Below are positions 34,872-44,343 of a stretch of DNA of 64,000 bases, in pieces. Source of the DNA: Bacteroidetes bacterium GWF2_38_335 (GTDB lineage Bacteria; Bacteroidota; Bacteroidia; Bacteroidales; GWF2-38-335); assembly GCA_001769535.1 (NCBI GenBank), contig MEOH01000027.1, positions 158,553 to 222,552 on the forward strand, written 5' to 3'. A program made the position numbers and the translations under genes. Position 1 is the stretch's first letter; every line of letters starts with the position of its first letter. The notes beneath the pieces were generated by a model. The model was not told the origin of the DNA and made no database searches. It saw nothing but the letters and a program-made list of their open reading frames with translations.

Positions 34872-36007
34872 TATCGCTTTTCAGTTTTAAAAAAATCCAC
34901 AACGGTACTTATAATATATGATTGCTGTTTATCTGTAAGCTCAAAAAACAAGGGCAATCTTACCAGGCAATCTGAAAATTTGTCACAATAGTTCAGTTTT
35001 CTGCCGTCATGTCTTTTTTTGTAAAACTCACTCTGGTGCAGTGGCAAATAATGAAACGCTGCATAAATGTCTTTTTCCCTTAAAAAGTTAATCAGTTTTT
35101 GCTGCCTTACTTTGTTTTTGAGAACAATATAAAAAAGGTGTCCGTTTTGACTGGCATATTCAGGAATTAAAGGTAAATCAAAGTCGGGAAGTTTAAGCTT
35201 TTTAAACTCATTAAAATATTTGTTCCAGATTTTTAATCTTTTATCCTGAATAATTTCTGACATTTCAAGCTGTGCAAAAAGAAAAGCAGCATTAAGTTCA
35301 GAAGGTAAAAAAGATGACCCGGTGTCAACCCATCCATATTTATTGATTTCGCCACGAAAGAATTTTGCTCTGTTAGTGCCTTTTTCCCATATTATTTCAC
35401 TTCTTTCAACAAATCTGTTATCATTTATAATCAACATACCACCTTCGCCGCATTGAATATTTTTTGTTTCATGGAATGACATGCAACCAAGATGACCGAT
35501 TCCACCAAGGGGTCTGGTTTTATAAAAGGAATTAAATGATTGTGCGGCATCTTCAATAACAAAAAGATTATATTTTTCTGCAACTTTCATTATCATGTCC
35601 ATATTACATGAAATACCGGCATAATGTACAACAACAATAGCTTTTGTTTTGGGAGTAATGAGATCTTCAATTTTGCTTTCATCAATACTCGGAAAATCTC
35701 TCCGGCAATCGGCAAAGACAAGTTTTGCGCCCTGTCTGTAAAAAGCAAGGGCAGTTGAAACAAAAGTGAATGAAGGTAAAATTACTTCATCATCATTTTT
35801 AATGTCAAGCAGGATGGCACACATTTCGAGTGCGTCGGTGCAGGATGTGGTAAGCAGAGTTTTCTTAAAACCATATTTGTCTTTAAAATATCCATGACAT
35901 TTTTTTGTGTATTTTCCATTCCCGGAGATGTGAGCCTCCTTTAAAGCATCTTCGATATAATAAAGTTCGTTTCCAGACAGATAGGGTTTATTGAGAGGTA
36001 ATATCAT
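34871..36007 (-). CDS. wecE: dTDP-4-amino-4,6-dideoxyhexose transaminase (WecE/RffA-like)
   Basis: 378 residues of the DegT/DnrJ/EryC1 fold with intact PLP lysine: SFHETKNIQCGEGG (Lys182), aspartate in IEDAAQ (Asp153) and TTSCTDALEM at the phosphate site. The N-terminus LPLNKPYLSGNELYYIEDAL and FHETKNI are close to the WecE subgroup, which aminates dTDP-4-keto-6-deoxyglucose to dTDP-4-amino-4,6-dideoxygalactose. The acetyltransferase upstream would complete dTDP-Fuc4NAc. rmlA/rmlB are not in the window. Confidence 0.86.
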   Translation of the reverse strand: MILPLNKPYLSGNELYYIEDALKEAHISGNGKYTKKCHGYFKDKYGFKKTLLTTSCTDALEMCAILLDIKNDDEVILPSFTFVSTALAFYRQGAKLVFADCRRDFPSIDESKIEDLITPKTKAIVVVHYAGISCNMDMIMKVAEKYNLFVIEDAAQSFNSFYKTRPLGGIGHLGCMSFHETKNIQCGEGGMLIINDNRFVERSEIIWEKGTNRAKFFRGEINKYGWVDTGSSFLPSELNAAFLFAQLEMSEIIQDKRLKIWNKYFNEFKKLKLPDFDLPLIPEYASQNGHLFYIVLKNKVRQQKLINFLREKDIYAAFHYLPLHQSEFYKKRHDGRKLNYCDKFSDCLVRLPLFFELTDKQQSYIISTVVDFFKTEKR

Positions 36008-36205
36008 TATTTGTATTTAATAATAAATGTATTAATGCAAAAATATAAAAAAAAGTTCAAATTTGTGTTTAACAGTTAAATAAGAAAATAATACATTTAA
36101 GAATTATTTAGCAAACTGCAAGAACATTTATTACTAATTTGGCTACTTATTTGTATTTTTCATTTTGTCAGTCATGCATTAAAATTCGAAGTATTCAGTG
36201 TTTTT
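36008..36205. other. Intergenic, AT-rich, with possible promoter
   Basis: 198 bp between the acetyltransferase and wecE. A minus-strand TATTTTTG box lies at 36038-36045, 30 nt before the wecE start. Nothing else evident. Confidence 0.35.
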
Positions 36206-36916
36206 CTATTTCTTCCAAATATGATAAAAATACTCTTTCGTGATAGCAGTATATCCAAGCTTTTCATACAATTTACAAGCAGGAATATTATCTCCTTGAG
36301 TAACAATCTGAATGTACTTATATCCATTATCAAATGCCCATTTCTCAGCATTTTCAAATAGAACTTTCCCAATATTTAATCCTCTGTATTTTGGGTCCAC
36401 TGCCCCCATCCCTAAATCAGCCCGATTATTTTTTTCTCCAATTGTCAGATATCCGGCAATATCGTCATTTTTTTTATACACAATTACCTCTTTTGCTATT
36501 TCTCTTTTTACAGATTTTGTAATCCAAATGGAATATAATTCTTCAAATTTTTTTCTACCGATCTTTTTGTCAATGTTGAACCTTGAATAAACTCCACTTT
36601 GAAATGCTAATTTTATTAATTTGATACTCGGAATTTCTGAATCATATGAACATATTGCGGGGTGAGATTTTATATTGCTATCAATTGGTTTTAAAAATGT
36701 TGTTTTTTTATCAACTAAAAAAATATCAATGAAATCAATTGTGTCAAAACTGATTTCATCAGATGAAGAGTAATAAGCAAGTTTAAATTTACTTTCTTTC
36801 ATTTTTAAATCAATAGCTTTCAAATCTTCAATACTATTTATCAAACCATTTATCCTACACACGTTGTATTGAAAAAATTCCGAATCCCAATCTAATTTAA
36901 ATAATGTTTGTTTCAT
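36206..36916 (-). CDS. GNAT family sugar N-acetyltransferase (WecD-like)
   Basis: 236 residues. The N-terminus FKLDWDSEFFQYNVCRING resembles WecD/RffC and related 4-amino-sugar acetyltransferases, and the C-terminal GNAT core has LGMGAVDPKYRGLNIGKVLF (acetyl-CoA loop) and NIPACKLYEKLGYTAI. Predicted to acetylate the 4-amino sugar made by the adjacent transaminase, giving an N-acetyl-fucosamine type donor. The pairing of transaminase and acetyltransferase is the main support; the exact acceptor is inferred. Its ATG at 36916 has no obvious -7 box. Confidence 0.8.
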   Translation of the reverse strand: MKQTLFKLDWDSEFFQYNVCRINGLINSIEDLKAIDLKMKESKFKLAYYSSSDEISFDTIDFIDIFLVDKKTTFLKPIDSNIKSHPAICSYDSEIPSIKLIKLAFQSGVYSRFNIDKKIGRKKFEELYSIWITKSVKREIAKEVIVYKKNDDIAGYLTIGEKNNRADLGMGAVDPKYRGLNIGKVLFENAEKWAFDNGYKYIQIVTQGDNIPACKLYEKLGYTAITKEYFYHIWKK

Positions 36917-37196
36917 ATATTGCCATTTATTGCTATCTGAAAACCCGACAAAATTTATATATAATCTGCGCTCTGTACAAAAGAAGAAAACAAATAACTT
37001 TTCCCTTTTTGCTTGTGAGTTTGCTTATCTTTATTACTTTTTGTTTTTTCTACTTGATAGTACGATATTTTAGTAGTTTTAAAAACCTTATACTTTTGCA
37101 GCAAGGGTTTCTCAAAAGGGAAAATTTCTATAGAATTTCTTGGATTCATATAAATTCCTAATCTAAATAGAAATATTAGTTATATTAATTTTCGAA
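36917..37196. other. Intergenic, no supported gene
   Basis: 280 bp between GNAT and GT2 genes. Very AT-rich. A short plus-strand open frame of 85 codons (36904-37161) overlaps the acetyltransferase start and has biased, non-protein-like composition, so it is not called. Confidence 0.5.
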
Positions 37197-38135
37197 TTAA
37201 AACTTTTCTTTTTTTAGATTTCCTATTGTTGAGTCAATAATAAACAACGGTGGGTTTTTTAATTCATTAAAGATTTTCCCAATATAAATACCAACGATGC
37301 CAATGGAGAAAATTGTTACTCCAGATAAAAACCAGATTGATAAAATTAAACTTGTGTAGCCTGAAACCAGTATTAACCCTGCAAAATATTTATATAAGTA
37401 AATTGCTCCCATTACAAATGAAATAAATGAAATTAAAAAGCCTAAAATTACTGTTAAAATCAATGGTTTATTTGAATGCGAAATAATAATTTCAAAAGCC
37501 ATAATAAATAATTTCCGGTAATTATAGGCCGATTTTCCTGATGGCCTTTCATTATGTTTTACCTCTATAGCTGTTTTCCTGAAACCTACCTTACCAACAA
37601 TAAACCTGAAAGTTCTTACCTGACCTTTGAATTCAAGCAATGCACTAATTATCTTTTCGTTAAAAATTCCAAAATTTCCAATTGAACTATCAAATTTACT
37701 ATTTGTAAAAAATCCTAATACTTTATAAAACAAACCTGAAAACCATTTCTTAAAAAATTTGTCCTTTCTTTTAGCTCTTTTTGCTAAAACAATATCATAC
37801 CCCTCAAGTGCTTTAAAGTACAGATTAGCTATTTCTTCGGGCTGGTCCTGAAGGTCTCCATCCATTACAACTACCCAATTACCTGATGTATGTTGCAATC
37901 CAGCAATAATTGCCTTGTGTTGTCCGAAATTTTTGCTAAAATTTATTCCTTTTATCCTATTATCTTTTTCTGATAAAATTTTTATCAATTCCCAATCATT
38001 TTCAGGGCTGGCATCATTTATATATATTATTTCAAAATCTTCTGATAGAGCGGTTACTGCCTGAACAACCCTTTTATTAAGTTCTAAAATAAATGAACTG
38101 CATTTATACACCGGTATGACAATCGAAAACATCAT
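37197..38135 (-). CDS. GT2 polyprenyl-phosphate glycosyltransferase (GtrB/ArnC-like)
   Basis: 312 residues. GT-A domain with FSIVIPVYKCSSFILEL, NDASPENDWELI and the metal-binding VVVMDGDLQDQPEEI, then two C-terminal membrane helices (about 230-255 and 265-290). This layout is that of enzymes making undecaprenyl- or dolichyl-phosphate sugars used by GT-C transferases in the periplasm. The large membrane proteins at 32904-34871 and 8201-9619 are possible users. Transcribed on its own, divergent from the giant T9SS gene. Confidence 0.87.
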   Translation of the reverse strand: MMFSIVIPVYKCSSFILELNKRVVQAVTALSEDFEIIYINDASPENDWELIKILSEKDNRIKGINFSKNFGQHKAIIAGLQHTSGNWVVVMDGDLQDQPEEIANLYFKALEGYDIVLAKRAKRKDKFFKKWFSGLFYKVLGFFTNSKFDSSIGNFGIFNEKIISALLEFKGQVRTFRFIVGKVGFRKTAIEVKHNERPSGKSAYNYRKLFIMAFEIIISHSNKPLILTVILGFLISFISFVMGAIYLYKYFAGLILVSGYTSLILSIWFLSGVTIFSIGIVGIYIGKIFNELKNPPLFIIDSTIGNLKKEKF

Positions 38136-38269
38136 TTTAAAACCTTCTATTTCCTTTTTATAACATTATTTAAAAAAATATACTTTTTTAATCAAAAATA
38201 ATCTAATTTTACTAATATTTTTTTATTTGATAAGAATATTTGTAAATAAAATTAATTGGTTGAAATAAA

Positions 38270-41200
38270 ATGTCAGCAGAGAAATTAAAAATATCGATTT
38301 TATTATTTTTTTTCTCATTAATTTTCAATTTAACGTGGAGTCAGACTGTACCATTTCAGGGAGATATCCTATTACAACTTTCTGCAGATTCAATTCATTA
38401 TTCCTCTGGCGCGAATGTTGATACCATTTATGACATTTCTGGAAATAATCACCATGTTTTTCAAACAAATAGTGCATCTCAGCCAACAGTTACAAGTAGT
38501 AGCTTACTAAACAATCAAAATACTTTTTTATTTGACGGAATAGATGATTTTCTTTCAGGAAATTTAATATCCGATTTTGAGAACAAGTCACTTTCAATTT
38601 TTGCTATAGCTTCGGGAGGTAATCAGGGAGGAATCGCCGCATGTATTTTTGGAATAAACAGCTATCCCAATTGTTTTTGGGTTGCGCGTCGTAATTTTAC
38701 AGAAGAATTTATGTTTTTAAATAATGGTGAATTAATTGAAAGCACTGGCAACACTCTTCCAAATTCTGGATTTAACTACATATTATTCAATGTTATAAAA
38801 AGCTTTAATATTGAAGCAACAATTTATATAAATTATTCGCAATTAAACTCTTCATCAAGCACAGGCATTATCGGTTCTTTCATTAATTCCGATTTCTATA
38901 TTGGTAAAACTCCAGGATATGAAACCTGGACAGGAGAAATAGCTGAGATATTAATTTATGAAAAAGCACTTACTGATCCTGAAAAATTGGATGTGGAAAA
39001 TTATTTCAGGGCAAAATACTCCCCCCCCATTGAATTGGGTGCAGATATCTGTAATAATGATGAAAGTGTGGTAATTTCAGCAGGAGAAAGGTTTATAGAC
39101 TATCTTTGGTCAACAGGAGAAACAACAAATCAAATTGTTGTTTCATCAAGTAATGATTATTCAGTTACAGTTACAGATGTTTTTGGAAATATATCATCTG
39201 ACACGATTCGTGTTTCATTGTTTCATCCAAACATTATTTCCGATACTACAATTTGTCTAAATGATACAATCATCTGGAATACAAATTTAGCAAATACCGA
39301 TTATAATTTTCTTTGGCAAGACAACTCAACAGATTCTATTATAAGCATATATGACAACGGTGAGTATTTTGTTAAAATTTGTTTAACTGATAATCCTGCT
39401 TGTGTATTTTATTCAGATACAATTGTTGTAACTATTGACTCAATTGCTGAAATTGTAACACTTGATCCTAACATGGATTTATGTTCAGGCAATACTATTT
39501 CAGTGATAAACTATGTAGACTATAGTTACTTTTGGCAGGATGGTTCACATAACTCATTTTTTATTGTTGAAACAACCGGTGACTATTGGGTAGTTGTTAC
39601 GAATTCAAATGGTTGCACTGGAACAGATTCTACTCATGTTAACATCATTGGTGAAGCACCTGTTGCCGATTTTGATTTTTCAATAACATGTTTTGGTCAA
39701 TTAACCCAATTTACAAACACCTCGTTTACAACCGATGGAAGTTCAATTACTAGTTATCAATGGAACTTTGGTGAAGCAAATTCTTCTACATTATCAGATC
39801 CAACAAATATATACACTGATACAGGAGAATACTACGTTTCGCTAGAAATATCCACTGATGTTGGTTGTTCACAAGATACAGTTATTTCTATTTCAGTACT
39901 TCCAAAACCAAATGCAGCTTTCAGTTTTTTTCCAATGGGATGTGTTAATATTGAACAATCATTTGAGGATCACTCATCTTTAAATGGCACATCATCAATA
40001 ATAAATTGGGAATGGAATTTTGGCGACAGTGAAACGTCAAATGAACAAAATCCGATGCATTCTTTTTCCGATACTGGTGAGTATAATGTATCTCTTATTA
40101 TCCAATCCGAAAACCTTTGTTATGATTCTGTTTCGTATTCATTGAACATTATTGGAACATATCCCGACCCGCAGACATTTGAACTATTGTCTCCTCCTCC
40201 TTTTTATATTACATTGGAAAATAATGTTTTATTTTCCTGGAACAATTCTTTAAATGCATCTTCATACAAACTTGAGCTATCAGAAGACCAATTATTTACT
40301 GAAATAATCTTTTCGGCAATTACTGAAAATTTAACATACAACGCACCACTATTTTTATATGACAGTCTTTTCTGGAGAGTTACTGCTTATAATTATTGTA
40401 ATGATTCTATTGTTTCAGAGCAGCAATCAATTATACATCTTTTACCCGATACAGAAAACGGTCTTGTTATGTGGCTGATTTCTGATAGAGAAACAGCCGG
40501 CTCAGCGTCAATTTGGGAAGATATTAGTATAAATAATTTTAACCCTTTTCAAACAGATGAAAATAAAGTCCCACAACTAATTGAAAACGGAATAGACACT
40601 TTTTCTGTTTTAAGGTTTGATGGTGTAAATGACCATTATATTTTTTCTGAAGACCTAATTTTTGACAGTCTTTCTTTTTTTATTGTATTTAAAAAGAATG
40701 TTACAGGCAATTCAGGAATGTTAGCCGGAGATCAAAGCTCCAATAATTGCATAGCTAATTATAGTGATGGTGGTACTTATATAGTAGGTGATGGTGGTTA
40801 TACATCTATTCTTAACGGTGAGATACTAAATTTCACAATTCTGTCAATTGTTACCGATGGTTTGTTTGCTAATTTTAATATAAACAAAGTTCCAGTTGAC
40901 GCTAGTCTTGCTTTTACTTATAATGTAATATTGAATGCAATTGGGCAAAGAAATGGTGGAGAATTTTTGAATGGAGACATTGCTGAAATATTATTATTCA
41001 ACATTGATGTAAGTATTGAAAAAAGAAAAGAAATAGAAGATTATCTCCATTTTAAATATGCTCCTCCTGTAAATCTCGGCAATGATATTTATATCCCCTA
41101 TGGTTTTGAGGAACACGTTATTGATGCCAACAGCAGATATGTTAATTACTTATGGAGCAATGACTCTGCCAGCCAAACAATAGCTATAAATAAATCTGGT

Positions 41201-43501
41201 GAATATTCTGTAACTGTAACGGATATTTTTGGTTATACCTCTACAGATGAAATAAGGGTTTTTTATCCTGATCCCTATGTGCCTGAATTTGTAAATCTTT
41301 GTTTAGGAGACACCTTTATTTGGAATACAAACCTTATTGGAAATTACAATTTTATTTGGTCTGACGAATCAACTGATTCGGTTTTATTAATCTCAGATGA
41401 AGGATCAGTTTTTGTAACGATTTTTGATAGTATTGGTAATTTTATTACAACTGATAGTTTTTCTATAATTATCGACTCCTTCCCAATCCACGCCACCCTT
41501 GGCCCCGACCGCGACCTATGCGTAGGCAACCTCATTACCATCGAAGGCGATGAAGCCACCGATTTCCTCTGGCCCGATGGCTCCACCGATGAATATTATA
41601 TGGTTGATACCTCGGGTGTTTACTGGGTAACTGCAATAAACGAAAACGGATGTGTCAAATCTGACTCTGTTCTTGTGAACATTACGGGCATAGCCCCCAC
41701 CACCGGCTTCACCCAAAACACCACCTGCTTTGGCCAGGAAACAAACTTCTCCGATACTTCTTATACTACCGACGGAAGCAATATTATCAGCTATAACTGG
41801 GACTTTGGGGATTCGGGGTCATCGGTTCTGCAAAACCCGGAACATACTTTTGCTGATACGGGCTTGTATACCGTTGTGCTGGAAATTACCACCGACTCGG
41901 GTTGCTCTAATTTTCAGGAAAAGGATATCTATGTGCACCCGCTGCCTCAGGTTGGGTTCGGACCATCACAGGCATGTAAGGGTGATGCTGTGCACTTTGA
42001 AAACAATTCCTTTGTACCCGTTGATGATATAACCAGCTATCTGTGGGAATTCGGTGACGGCACCAATTCTACCGGCGAAAATCCAATGCATGCATATACC
42101 ATTGCAGGTGATATTGCTGTTAACCTGATCGTTACTTCTGATTACGGTTGTGCCGACTCTCTTTCTCAAATTATTACCATTAAACCTGCCCCAATTGCCG
42201 GATTTTCTCATTCTATTGCCTGCGCAGGATCTTTCATCGACTTTTTCGATGAAACTGTCCATTCAGGTCTTAACCCTGTTCTATCCAGTTTGTGGGTCAT
42301 CGATGGCGAAACCGGAGTTGAGGCTTCCAGTACCAGTTGGTTCGCATCGGAGCCGGGCGCCATTACGGTATCTTATATGGTGCAAACTATTAACGGTTGC
42401 CGCGATACTGCAACCGGAATTATTGTTGTCCACGACGTACCGACAGCTTCTTTTGAAACTTTCATTGCATGCGAGGGCGATCTCACTCAGATTGTTGAAT
42501 CTTCAACCTCAACCGACGGGGAAATTACAAAGTGGAACTGGAATGTTGAGGGTATTGGTGCCTACAGCGACTCTGACCCACTGTTCGAAACTCCCGATAC
42601 CGGTACATTTGAAATAATTCTCGTCATCTCCGACGAAAATCACTGCCTGGATACTGCCTTTGGTGTTTTAAACGTATTTGAAAAGCCTTATTCTGATTTT
42701 GGCTTTAACCCCTGGTTTGGAACGCCGGGCTCTGAAATCGAATTCACAAACAACAGTCTTCGATTTGATGATAATCTGTGGGATTTCGGCGACGGACAAA
42801 CAAGTACTGAAATAGATCCTGTTATTTCCTATGCCGACAGCGGAGTGTTTGATATTACGCTTATTACCTCCAACGACGAAGGGTGTTTTGATACACTGAT
42901 AAGAAAAATCTCTGTAATCATGCCTATTTATGATATCGCAGTGCTTTCTGTTGATCACGAAATTGTCGATAATAAACTGTATGTCTCGGCTTTTATTGCC
43001 AACCTCGGAACCATCCCGGTTTATAACCTTGACCTGAAAATCGATTTCAATAAAGGTTCTTCATTTACAGAGACCCGGACAGGCGAATTCATGATGGGCA
43101 GCGTTATCTATTATACGTTCCATGCCATTTATGAATTTTCTGACTATACATTGCCCGATTATATTTGCGTTGAAGCTGAACTTGATGCGGGAATTACCGA
43201 CATCAATCCGCAAAACAATATTAAATGCAACAACGAAGGTGCCTCTTTCGCACTTCTGGAACCTTATCCAAATCCTGCCGGAGACCAGATAACCATTGAG
43301 TTTATTATCCCTTATTCTGATGTAATCATACTGGATATCTACGATTCCAATGGCAAACAGGTTGACCGCGGCATCATTGAGTCCCCGCTGGCCGGATTGA
43401 ATCGCTTTACCTACAACACCTCAAAACTTGCCAAAGGCACTTATCATGTTAAAATGAATTATGAGGGGAGTTTGAAGTCGGTGCGGTTTGTGAAAAATTA
43501 G
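38270..43501 (+). CDS. Giant T9SS cargo protein: LamG-like, PKD and Ig-like repeats
   Basis: 1743 residues. Signal peptide 1-24 (cut before QTVPF). LamG-like domain about 40-245, Ig-like repeats to about 460, two PKD domains (463-630, motif YQWNFGE and WEWNFGD), a second LamG-like domain about 729-930, second Ig-like set to about 1140, further PKD-type repeats 1142-1550, a CARDB-like segment 1552-1655, and a type A T9SS sorting domain (about 1662-1743, LEPYPNPAGDQ, KGTYHVKM). The second half repeats the first. Base composition and codon use change sharply near 41475 (residue about 1069). Predicted to be secreted or surface-anchored, probably binding carbohydrate. Confidence 0.9.
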   Translation: MSAEKLKISILLFFFSLIFNLTWSQTVPFQGDILLQLSADSIHYSSGANVDTIYDISGNNHHVFQTNSASQPTVTSSSLLNNQNTFLFDGIDDFLSGNLISDFENKSLSIFAIASGGNQGGIAACIFGINSYPNCFWVARRNFTEEFMFLNNGELIESTGNTLPNSGFNYILFNVIKSFNIEATIYINYSQLNSSSSTGIIGSFINSDFYIGKTPGYETWTGEIAEILIYEKALTDPEKLDVENYFRAKYSPPIELGADICNNDESVVISAGERFIDYLWSTGETTNQIVVSSSNDYSVTVTDVFGNISSDTIRVSLFHPNIISDTTICLNDTIIWNTNLANTDYNFLWQDNSTDSIISIYDNGEYFVKICLTDNPACVFYSDTIVVTIDSIAEIVTLDPNMDLCSGNTISVINYVDYSYFWQDGSHNSFFIVETTGDYWVVVTNSNGCTGTDSTHVNIIGEAPVADFDFSITCFGQLTQFTNTSFTTDGSSITSYQWNFGEANSSTLSDPTNIYTDTGEYYVSLEISTDVGCSQDTVISISVLPKPNAAFSFFPMGCVNIEQSFEDHSSLNGTSSIINWEWNFGDSETSNEQNPMHSFSDTGEYNVSLIIQSENLCYDSVSYSLNIIGTYPDPQTFELLSPPPFYITLENNVLFSWNNSLNASSYKLELSEDQLFTEIIFSAITENLTYNAPLFLYDSLFWRVTAYNYCNDSIVSEQQSIIHLLPDTENGLVMWLISDRETAGSASIWEDISINNFNPFQTDENKVPQLIENGIDTFSVLRFDGVNDHYIFSEDLIFDSLSFFIVFKKNVTGNSGMLAGDQSSNNCIANYSDGGTYIVGDGGYTSILNGEILNFTILSIVTDGLFANFNINKVPVDASLAFTYNVILNAIGQRNGGEFLNGDIAEILLFNIDVSIEKRKEIEDYLHFKYAPPVNLGNDIYIPYGFEEHVIDANSRYVNYLWSNDSASQTIAINKSGEYSVTVTDIFGYTSTDEIRVFYPDPYVPEFVNLCLGDTFIWNTNLIGNYNFIWSDESTDSVLLISDEGSVFVTIFDSIGNFITTDSFSIIIDSFPIHATLGPDRDLCVGNLITIEGDEATDFLWPDGSTDEYYMVDTSGVYWVTAINENGCVKSDSVLVNITGIAPTTGFTQNTTCFGQETNFSDTSYTTDGSNIISYNWDFGDSGSSVLQNPEHTFADTGLYTVVLEITTDSGCSNFQEKDIYVHPLPQVGFGPSQACKGDAVHFENNSFVPVDDITSYLWEFGDGTNSTGENPMHAYTIAGDIAVNLIVTSDYGCADSLSQIITIKPAPIAGFSHSIACAGSFIDFFDETVHSGLNPVLSSLWVIDGETGVEASSTSWFASEPGAITVSYMVQTINGCRDTATGIIVVHDVPTASFETFIACEGDLTQIVESSTSTDGEITKWNWNVEGIGAYSDSDPLFETPDTGTFEIILVISDENHCLDTAFGVLNVFEKPYSDFGFNPWFGTPGSEIEFTNNSLRFDDNLWDFGDGQTSTEIDPVISYADSGVFDITLITSNDEGCFDTLIRKISVIMPIYDIAVLSVDHEIVDNKLYVSAFIANLGTIPVYNLDLKIDFNKGSSFTETRTGEFMMGSVIYYTFHAIYEFSDYTLPDYICVEAELDAGITDINPQNNIKCNNEGASFALLEPYPNPAGDQITIEFIIPYSDVIILDIYDSNGKQVDRGIIESPLAGLNRFTYNTSKLAKGTYHVKMNYEGSLKSVRFVKN

Positions 43502-43541
43502 TTGATTAGCAAATTTGTAGATTAGTTGATTTTAAATTGAT

Positions 43542-43582
43542 CGTAGGTTTTAACCTACGGCAAGCCAGCAAACCAGCTGGTT
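43542..43582. repeat. Pair of short palindromes downstream of the giant cargo gene
   Basis: CGTAGGTT-TT-AACCTACG (43542-43559) and AACCAGCTGGTT (43571-43582), 11 bp apart. Possible terminator, but there is no T-run directly after either arm, so an intergenic repeat family is more likely. Confidence 0.45.
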
Positions 43583-43748
43583 CAATAATTATTAAAAAAT
43601 ACATATAATATTGTTTTTAAATCAATTGCTTTCTTCTTGAATGAATTTTTATTTTTGTCAAAAAATCATCACATTTGCTTCCCGATAATTTTCGAACATC
43701 AGAAAAATTTGCACATTTTCAAATTAACAAATTAACAAATTATCTTAC

Positions 43749-44327
43749 ATGCAATTATTGTTCGCCACAAACAACAGCCACAAGCTGAAAGAAATACAGG
43801 AAATGCTGGGGGGAAATATCAACCTTACCGGCTTAAGGGATATCTGTTGTTTTGATGAGATTCCCGAGGATCAGGATACACTGGAAGGTAACGCACTCCA
43901 AAAAGCGCAATATATATATAGTAACTATCAAATTGATTGTTTTGCTGATGATACCGGACTGGAGGTTGAGGCTCTTGGTATGAAACCCGGAGTATATTCG
44001 GCACGGTATGCCGGTGAACAAAGAAACGCTCAGGACAATATGGCTAAACTGCTGGCCGAATTGAAAAACTTTTCCAACCGCAAAGCCCGGTTCAGAACAG
44101 TTATTGCGCTGATTATAAAAGGAAAAGAATATCTTTTCGAAGGAATTGTGGACGGCAAAATAATTGACCTCAAAAGAGGAGATGAGGGTTTCGGCTACGA
44201 TCCAATATTTGTACCTGACGGTTATGACCTTACCTTTGCCGAAATGCCACTATCCGAGAAAAACAAAATCTCACACCGGGCTCGGGCTTTCAGAAAGCTG
44301 GAGGAGTTTTTAAAAACGCTCTCTTAG
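43749..44327 (+). CDS. rdgB: Non-canonical purine NTP pyrophosphatase (RdgB/HAM1)
   Basis: 192 residues, full length. [14 protein letters not shown] at the N-terminus, [12 protein letters not shown] with the catalytic Asp pair, [18 protein letters not shown] and [16 protein letters not shown] are the five family motifs. Hydrolyses dITP, XTP and ITP to their monophosphates and keeps them out of DNA and RNA. Transcribed toward the phosphatase pair with only 16 bp between the stop codons. Confidence 0.95.
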   Translation: MQLLFATNNSHKLKEIQEMLGGNINLTGLRDICCFDEIPEDQDTLEGNALQKAQYIYSNYQIDCFADDTGLEVEALGMKPGVYSARYAGEQRNAQDNMAKLLAELKNFSNRKARFRTVIALIIKGKEYLFEGIVDGKIIDLKRGDEGFGYDPIFVPDGYDLTFAEMPLSEKNKISHRARAFRKLEEFLKTLS

Positions 44328-44343
44328 AATAAAGTAACTATAA

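Noticed and set aside
36904-37161. 85-codon plus-strand frame rich in Phe, Tyr, Ile
   Set aside because: Overlaps the start of the acetyltransferase gene, no clear start context, composition explained by AT-rich DNA.
43502-43748. tRNA-like or terminator structure after the giant gene
   Set aside because: Two short palindromes only, no cloverleaf and no T-run.
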